From NCBI GenBank assembly GCA_936450465.1, contig OW388296.1, positions 53,365,431-53,429,430 on the forward strand: DNA of 64,000 nucleotides, given 5' to 3'. Every line of letters begins with the position of its first letter. Position 1 is the stretch's first letter. Shown here piece by piece: positions 57,291 through 64,000 of the stretch. Below the pieces are notes generated by a model. It saw only the letters and a program-made list of their open reading frames with translations, had not been told where the DNA came from and did not search any database. Made by a program: the position numbers and the translations under genes. The stretch comes from Gibbula magus. Its lineage: Eukaryota > Mollusca > Gastropoda > Trochida > Trochidae.

Positions 57291-57554
57291 GTGAGAGACT
57301 TTACGCAACGGGTTAAGGATATTTATTCCCAAATGTGGAAACATGAATTATTAACATTGAGCGAAACTATATTGTATCTTCATATTCAGGAAACGCTTTG
57401 CATAGAGAAATACTTAACTAATATTGATGTTTTAAAAAATACAGAATTGCACTTACATGTACACGGAAGATGGAAGATGTGCCCAAATCCCTTTGATGAT
57501 AGGTTATGTTCCTTTTGTAATAACGAAATAGATGAATACGTAAATAATATTTGA
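57291..57554 (+). mobile_element. LINE ORF2 C-terminal remnant
   Basis: The plus strand encodes a short frame with RWKMCPNPFDDRLCSFCNNE followed by IDEYVN. This resembles the late cysteine motif 'GRW...P...R.C.FC....EDE.H' near the end of some LINE ORF2 proteins. Downstream (57690-57835) the frame decays. The clade is unknown. Confidence 0.6.
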
Positions 57555-57954
57555 CTAATGTTTAACTGCAAAGGATAGATATGTAACAGTTTATTATACT
57601 GTTTAAATGTGAAAATAACTTTAAAGTGTTTAGGGATGCGAAGTGTATTTATTATATCTTAAAAGAAAGAAACAAAGTTGATTTTTGTGTGATTCTGATT
57701 ACTTATATCGTCCCTCTTGGGCAATAATAACATTACTAAATTGTGTAATTCTTTTCTTGATATGTGTACAGATAGAATCGTGAGTTCATTTGTATTGGTT
57801 GTTTGACGTAATAAATTCTTGACTCTTGACTGTGAATTCGAAGTTCGTTCCATATCCACTGATCATCTGCTCCTAAGTGTTGAGGACAATGATGGACCTA
57901 GGCAGTTGAGATGACCTCAATCTGTCCCGGCATTGTATATGGCTCTTACATAAA

Positions 57955-58218
57955 TGATAAATAAATAAATAAATAAATGACCTTTATAAAGCGCCTTATC
58001 ATTTGCTCAAAGCGCTGTACAAGTCAATGATAACAAATGATACCAAATTTAATGCCACTCTGGACAATATTTTTTAAGAGACGTGTCCTCAGATTTGCTT
58101 TGAAATATTTCAAAGATTGGCAAGTTCTCTTGTCAAAAGGCAGAGCATTCCAGAGAGTAGCAGAAGAGATTTTAAAAGAAAAATTACCGAAATTGTTCAG
58201 CTTCCATCTCGGTGTCAA
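57955..58218 (-). mobile_element. LINE 3' end (CR1/L2/Rex-like) with (ATTT)n tail
   Basis: On the minus strand, FGNFSFKISSATLWNALPFD and CQSLKYFKANLRTRLL match the common terminal '..F...A..LWN.LP...R...S...FK..LKT.L' of CR1/L2-type ORF2. About 40 bases past the stop come 'cagcgctttgagcaaatgat', 'aaggcgctttataaa' and a (catttattt)-type tail. Similar end fragments at 28562 and 33740 probably belong to related elements. Confidence 0.8.
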
Positions 58219-58430
58219 TCAGATCTTCCACTTAAGATTAGATAATGCAGGATCACCTGACTTCTCAACCCTTCAGCTTTGTTCTTTTCTGTGATCGCCA
58301 GAATTGGATCTATGATCATTCCATGTTCATACCTTTTTGATGCTTGAAGATATGGGTCTATCTATGTTACCAAACTCCTAAACAAACAGCGGTCATCACC
58401 ACATGCCAATATTACTGACAGTGACTGATG

Positions 58431-58797
58431 TTATCGCCAGAAAGAAAGGATAGGCAGTTGTAGTCCAGTTCTAGGAGTACATGATCTGATTGTTTCACAC
58501 TCGAAGGTTCCTTTTCGGAGACTGTCGTCGTAGATGCTTAATTCAGTACCTCCATCAATTGGTATTTCTAATCTGGGAAAGGCGACTTCAATATTTAAGT
58601 TTTCTGCAACGTACATTGCTCTTTCTGTCGGTTCTCTCAGCTCTTCGCCTGTTACCATAACAGGTGTGAACTCTGAATATGTCAGGATCTACAAATTCTG
58701 TTTTATTCAGATCCAAGTGTTCATAAACTGCACATCTTCTAGGCATTTGACAAGCAATATGCTGTACAAAACATAGCCACCTATATAAACAATGCAA
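58431..58797 (-). pseudogene. Decayed unassigned protein-coding fragment
   Basis: Two overlapping minus-strand frames read naturally only if joined by a frameshift near 58660: one contains CAVYEHLDLNKTEFVDPDIF, the other MVTGEELREPTERAMYVAEN followed by LNIEVAFPRLEIPIDGGTEL. The composition looks like a real protein with a broken frame. I do not recognise the family; a transposon-carried or captured gene is possible. Confidence 0.35.
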
Positions 58798-59671
58798 TGG
58801 ATCTAAGAGATTCTCTCCTACGCCAATGATATATTGTGTTTTGCCTATGTAATATGTAAATTAAGTTTACATTTAATAAAAATTAGTTGTCGTTTATACA
58901 TATACGCATCACCCTGTAAAACAAAAATGTAGCGTGGACATATGGCTTCCACTACAAAAGAAATACAGATTTATTGTATCCAACTACACATGTATTTTGC
59001 TTTTAATGAAGCGTATCCATTTATAGTACACATGATTCTCAAATGATTTTTGGTATTCTCAGCCTTTACTTAGAAGCCAGTGAAGAATAAGAAGAATACC
59101 TCAAATCATTGAATAAACGAATGCGTTGTATAATCGCCAGGGTAAATTTAGCAAACGTATATATATAAATAAATTAATGAATTTTGTGTGTCTATATACT
59201 TCCGGTATATAGACATTATTACGCCACGTTAAACCTTATGGCAAGAATTTCGTGGTATGGGGTAAAAGGCCTATACTGGGAGACTTGCCCCACATGACCA
59301 TGGGCGTTTTACCCCAAAGGGTACTTTGAATTTCAAGATTCCTGAGGCTTAACCATGTGACAATGTCTTCCTGTAACTATGATGTGATGTTTAAGAGTTT
59401 ACGTGAAATGGTACAACAACGAGTGAAGGTTGATATCTGGTTCGAAAAACATGGCAGCATATATTTAATTGTCTACTAAATTATAGAAAATATACCGCCT
59501 AAATATATAAAATCGTTGGAAATATTTTCTTTTTCGCGGGCCGAGCAACCCTCCATTGACAGATGACATCCAGCCTGGGAGCAGGACAAAAGCCACCTAG
59601 GACAAATACCACCTAGGACATAAACCACCCGTTATTTTAAAATATTTTGATAAAAAAAATAAAAAAAACTA

Positions 59672-59802
59672 ACCTTGATGAAAACAAACTTTTTGAAAAT
59701 AACGACTTTGATGGAAAAAATAACTTTGATGAAAAAATAACTTTGATGAAAAAAATAACTTTGATGAAAAAATAACTTTGATGAAAAAACTAACTAACTA
59801 AA
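59672..59802. repeat. 'aactttgatgaaaaaat' minisatellite
   Basis: A unit of 17-19 bases is repeated about six times with variable A-run length. Confidence 0.8.
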
Positions 59803-59901
59803 GCAAAGAGAATTCGAAATAACCGATTTGACCACGTGCTTGTGCGTGTCACGTGGCGTAGGCGTTTTACCCCAACTGGGCATCTTGCCCCACTCTCCTA
59901 C

Positions 59902-61292
59902 AAAAGAAAGTTTACACCTCAGTTGGTTTTATCAAATGTTTGTATATCATATTATGCTTTTGATGTCGTACTTTAAAACTGAAAAATGCAGGCCAAGGAA
60001 TACTTCGAATGTGTTTTTAAAAAAATTATTTTGGAAAAATGAAATTTTAAATTTATAAATCCTTCTCAAATCAATTTTGATAAAACACAACTGTTCATCA
60101 ACATAATAAGACGTCTTCTATGTGAAAAACAACAAATGTGCCTGATTCTGCAAACATTTACAACATTTTAAACATGGTAGGGGGCCATGTTGGTGTAAAT
60201 ATCATGCCCCACCCCTGTCTACATTAAACACTGATATTCTAACTAAAAGTTAACCCGCACCAATGCAATTCAATCAAACTAGTGCTGAAACATGTTATTG
60301 TACCGTGCCATAATCAAATGCATCTCGATATCATTTCTTTTAAAATATTGAATTAAATAGTTATGATCTCATCTTTTAACAGCTACTGAAACAACAAGCG
60401 TGCAGTCGACTGTTTGATCGATAATCAGACGTGAAACAAATTCCCTAACGGGCAATAAATAATCATAATCTTATCTTATCTTAATATTACTGCTCATGAC
60501 GAAAATTCTAAATCCTTGTTCGTAATATTTCCATCTTCATTTTTATATATTTCGATTTTTCGTATCTCCTTACATTGAAGAGTTACAAATTCGTCTGCAC
60601 ACAGGTGACTCTCTCTCACGCTGTTTCTTCATTGTAAGATTCTCTTTTATGTAACTATCACTTAACTTACGGCAAATACCAGTATTACTGAGATGAAAGG
60701 AAGGTTCCATTGTGGTTGAATTGTAATGCCAAGTCAGGAACATATTATATAGAGCTATATAGTGGCTGGGAAAGTGTCCGTGCAGATTTGAATTGAGAAC
60801 ATTTTTCGCCAATGTCAACAAAGACTAGGAGCTCTGCTGACCCCAAACATTATTGACATGATTCTTCTGTGATTATTATAACTTTTCTCTCTCCTATTAG
60901 CTGCAGCTTTCAGATTATCCAGATTTTATTTATTCTAATGTTTGGCAGTGTTTGAAAAACGGTTTGAGATTGATTAGCTTGCTATGAACCGAAACTATGG
61001 TTATATATTCTGATTTGGCCTAATATTATATTGATAAACACAATATCAGTAATGATAGCTGAAGAGAAGGTGTTGTAAGATTAAAAGAATCTATAACGAT
61101 AAAATACTAATGTCCTCCTGACATAGTTATATTTAAATAAATTTCAAACATACGACACTATAATTGCCTTGTTTTAAAATGTGGCAATACTTTTAAAACT
61201 GTTTCTAGATCATCTAAATATAAATATATGAAGTGTATTGATCCAAAGTGTCTCAACCCCAAAACCTTCCTTGCAGGCATGACCTCTACAAC
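59902..61292. other. Interval without a gene, with a retroelement tail
   Basis: No gene is supported. At about 60433-60483, 'acaaattccctaacgggcaa' then taaataatcataatcttatcttatctta looks like a LINE 3' end with a (TTATC)n tail. Confidence 0.45.
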
Positions 61293-61443
61293 ACTAGCGG
61301 ATCCAGGGGGGAGGGTCCAGGGGTCCGGACGTACCCCCCCCTTTCAAAATTTTTTGCATTGGCTGGTATGGGAAAAAAATTGTGGACCCCCTCCTTTTCA
61401 ATTGGTGGACCCCCCCCTTTCAAAATTCCTGGATCCGCCACTG
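61293..61443. mobile_element. MITE with GGATCC-type ends and 6-bp target-site duplication
   Basis: The termini ACTAGCGGATCCAGG and CCTGGATCCGCCACT are inverted repeats. The interior contains two 'ccccccctttcaaaatt' segments. TACAAC flanks both sides (61287-61292 and 61444-61449). Confidence 0.75.
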
Positions 61444-61879
61444 TACAACCACCATAGGAAGCTCAAATTTGAAAATCCACTGCCTTCGTCAAATAGTGTA
61501 AAAAGGTGTATCACCTGTAATAAATCTATGTTTAATAGCCTACAATAACACGTTCAGTGAGGATGTACACGGCCCATGATTAAGGGAAGGAGAAAACCAA
61601 CATCAATACTTAGAGCATCCGCAGGTGGAGTCACATGTTTCCGAGTCAGACCCCATTGATCAAACTGATTTTAACAAAGACTGAGTGATGAAGTGGGTCA
61701 ACCACTGGAACATGTAACTACAAAATTCTGCTCCTCTTGGGATGGCTCCATGTATTGATGACTGTTTTCTTCTCTCAATTATTTCAATTTTCTGTTGGGC
61801 CCCGTTTCTGTATCTTTAAGTCGATTTGCATGTTGCTGACCCAACCACACCATGTTTAGGCAGGAAATAAAGGGGAAGC

Positions 61880-62704
61880 GGTCTTTTCGTAGGTGAAACC
61901 AGTTCGTACGAGTGACCTTTTCGTAGGTGACACCGGTTCGTAGAAGGTCTTTTCGTAGGAGGATTATTTTTTAAAATATATTAAGTTTTAGGATATTGCT
62001 AAGTGTTTGTTTGTAATTATTTTACTTTATTTTGTATAAATGGTGTCTTTTCACATTAAATTGTGTCTGTTTAGTCAGTACAGCGATACGAAACTGCCTT
62101 GGTCGAACATCTTTCTTACATACAACGCATAGAGCCATGGTTGAAGAAGAGTGACTTACTGTTGTATTTTGCCGGTTTATATATCATAAGTGTTTGTATA
62201 GTTCGTGGATTAAAATAAATGAGTCTTCTCAGTTTAGGAAAGTTGTATTTGTATGTAGTGAGATGTTTTGATTGTTGTAATGAGATGTTTTGATTGCACA
62301 TTGCATTGTCGGCGACTTACCCGTTTCATCTTCAGCGGCACCAGCTAATCTTCTAGTCGTTGCTGATTAGTCATACTTACCAGATTACTTTATTAAAAAC
62401 AACATCACAAAACAAATAAAATATATATATTACCAATCATGTTTAAATAAACCTCATCTCCCGCGGCGTATGTTAGGGATTCACTCGCTATTTAATACCA
62501 TATAAATTGTTAAATTGAATAAAGATTATACTTACCAGATTAATTTATTTATTAAAACAACAGACGATCATAAAAATAACAAATAAAGACTGCAAATCTT
62601 GTACATAATACAATTTAATAATCCTCCTACGAACCGACCGTTATATCCTCCTACGAACCGACCGTTTTGTACTCCTACGAACTGGTTCCTCCTACGAAAA
62701 GACC
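61880..62704. mobile_element. Element with repeated 'cttttcgtagg' ends
   Basis: The left end 'ggtcttttcgtaggtgaaac' is matched by the inverse 'cctacgaaaagacc' at the right. Several subterminal 'ttcgtaggagga' or 'tcctcctacgaaccgaccgt' units lie inside both ends. The interior is AT-rich without a coding frame. This suggests a non-autonomous DNA transposon with subterminal transposase-binding repeats. Confidence 0.7.
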
Positions 62705-62880
62705 TACACCCAAATAAAGTGCCTCCTTTAACATACGGTAGTTGAAAATAACATAATGCATTTGAAATTTAATGCATTCATGACCAATACATATATGTTG
62801 TTCATTTTCTGAATGCAAGTAAGTGAATTTAAGATTGGAAACATACATACCCGGTATATGATCTAATGGTTCTTGGGTCC

Positions 62881-63328
62881 AGTCTGATTAAAATTGACGG
62901 TTTTCCGTGGAATACAAATTGCAAAATAGTGCGTTTACCGGGATACGAATTCATATCATTTAGGGGTTTCCAAGCAAAACCGTCTGATAACAGCCTGTAG
63001 ACTGTCGTGTTCTGAGGCAATTCTTTTAACCAATCACAAGACGTCCAACAAAAGCTTTCGGTGCGAGAAGCTAGGGGCAGATAACTCCTAACAGCTATCC
63101 TTTCGTCTGTTCCGAATCCTTTCAAAACAGAGACTGTTTGAAAAATAAGATGTGATTGGTCAGCTATTTGACTGGGCTTTGGCTGGGCTAAACTTGTTCG
63201 GAAAACAACGCCTATACAGGGTGTTCTCAGACCTTGTGGCGAGGAATCTACAGAACCTGTTCGTATCCCGGTACATGCATTATTTTGTAAATTTTATTCC
63301 TCGGAACAAGGTCCATTTTAATCAGACT
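62881..63328. mobile_element. TIR element with 12-bp target-site duplication
   Basis: The ends AGTCTGATTAAAAT and ATTTTAATCAGACT begin inverted repeats of about 70 bp (including 'accgggatacgaa'). GTTCTTGGGTCC occurs immediately outside both ends (62869-62880 and 63329-63340). No transposase is present. The long duplication suggests a Mutator-like or unusual superfamily. Confidence 0.75.
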
Positions 63329-63340
63329 GTTCTTGGGTCC

Positions 63341-64000
63341 TATTTAGCAGCTCCTACTAAGTCGGAGCTGCTATCAGTTTTTGTGCAGTTTCCGTCGCCG
63401 CCACCTGCGCGTTTTGTATTCACTATAACTTTTTCCTATAAGGTTTTGAGAACTCATATACATAACTCCTTACTTATGCCCCTGGGGAATTTTTTTGACA
63501 TGTTCATATTCAAGGTCAAAGGTCAAGGTCACGAGTTCTGAAATCGCTAAAAAAATCCTTGTAAACACGACAACTTGAAAAATATTTGTGCTATCAGGCT
63601 TTTATTTGGTGTATATCAACTATGGAGAAAGGCCAAGATTTGAAAAGGTTTTTGCTAACATCCGTCAAAGGTCAAAGTCACAGTGAGGAAACGACTTAAG
63701 CATGCTTTTGCGAAAAATGTCATATTTCAACTATTAACACTTTGAATCATTACATGATTGTTGTACACAATGAAAAGTGATCACTGATTGTGTGACCTTG
63801 AATTTAAAAGGTCAAGGTCACGCAATATGGTCAAGGTCACCAGTTCTGAAATCACTAAATAACCTTTTCCCAAGAAGGTATTAACAACTCTTATACATAG
63901 CTTCTTTCTTATAAATCTGGTGAATGATTTTGACATGTCACATTCAAGGTCAAGAGTCCTTAATTCACTACAATAATCCTTGTAAACACGATAACTTCAA
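63341..64000. repeat. 'caaggtcaaaggtcaaggtcac' repeat region
   Basis: At least three related blocks contain 'ggtcaaggtcac.agttctgaaatc.ctaaa' and 'taa.aactc.tatacat' at about 63450, 63640 and 63830, continuing past the window edge. It is a tandem or interspersed repeat with a period of about 190-320 bases. No gene is seen. Confidence 0.65.

Larger units (their letters stand above)
56547..59901. mobile_element. About 3.35-kb composite bounded by inverted repeats
   Basis: The left end gtaggggagagtgaggcaag and the right end (complement gtaggagagtggggcaagat) are inverted repeats of about 27 bp. Related subterminal blocks with 'gcgttttacccca' and 'ttgcccca' occur at 56739-56811 and 59253-59320. 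The interior contains LINE fragments and an unassigned decayed frame rather than a recognisable transposase. It may be one non-autonomous element with later insertions, or two nested copies. Confidence 0.55.

Overview
This is eukaryotic, animal DNA. It is AT-rich, with introns, AATAAA signals, abundant LINE, SINE and hairpin-type transposon debris, and many minisatellites. The tropomyosin proteins look lophotrochozoan and most probably molluscan; that placement is an inference from the protein sequences and repeat style. Nothing bacterial or viral was seen.

The core of the window is a tropomyosin gene cluster in which every member is intronless. Three full-length 284-residue tropomyosins lie on the minus strand (30865-31719, 37586-38440, 54234-55088). 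To their left, on the plus strand, is a tandem segmental duplication (unit A about 11876-18420, unit B about 19072-26077). Each unit holds two unusual tropomyosin derivatives. One is a 93-residue mini-protein that keeps the tropomyosin head and part of its tail but has lost the middle (13751-14032; its unit B copy, 20822-22758, is broken by a LINE insertion). The other is a short protein in which a signal peptide is joined to exactly the last 64 residues of tropomyosin (17093-17377 and 25349-25642). A third, more diverged secreted copy follows at 26894-27175. The secreted family keeps its own conserved upstream region. It is the best candidate here for an undescribed system: an actin-binding coiled coil turned into a secreted peptide family.

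Other genes: a Ly6/three-finger secreted protein whose last two exons are at 8647-9111, and an unrecognised multi-exon plus-strand gene whose 3' part runs from about 45458 to 50196. The latter is preceded by twelve tandem 91-bp repeats, each carrying a branch-point-like motif, a polypyrimidine tract, a 3' splice site and the start of the same small exon.

Layout: 1-4138 decayed LINE and Tc1/mariner remnants and a foldback; 4139-6514 a recent 1.19-kb tandem duplication; 6515-9111 dispersed repeat and the Ly6 gene; 9112-11875 repeats; 11876-27290 tropomyosin-derivative duplication; 27291-30472 repeats and a TIR element; 30473-38720 two tropomyosins with minisatellites between them; 38721-45457 repeats and foldbacks; 44459-50196 the repeat-rich novel gene; 50197-53773 repeats; 54031-55178 third tropomyosin; 55179-64000 transposon-dominated DNA.

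All coordinates, alignments and identity counts were read by eye. Splice models are predictions from signals and reading phase only.
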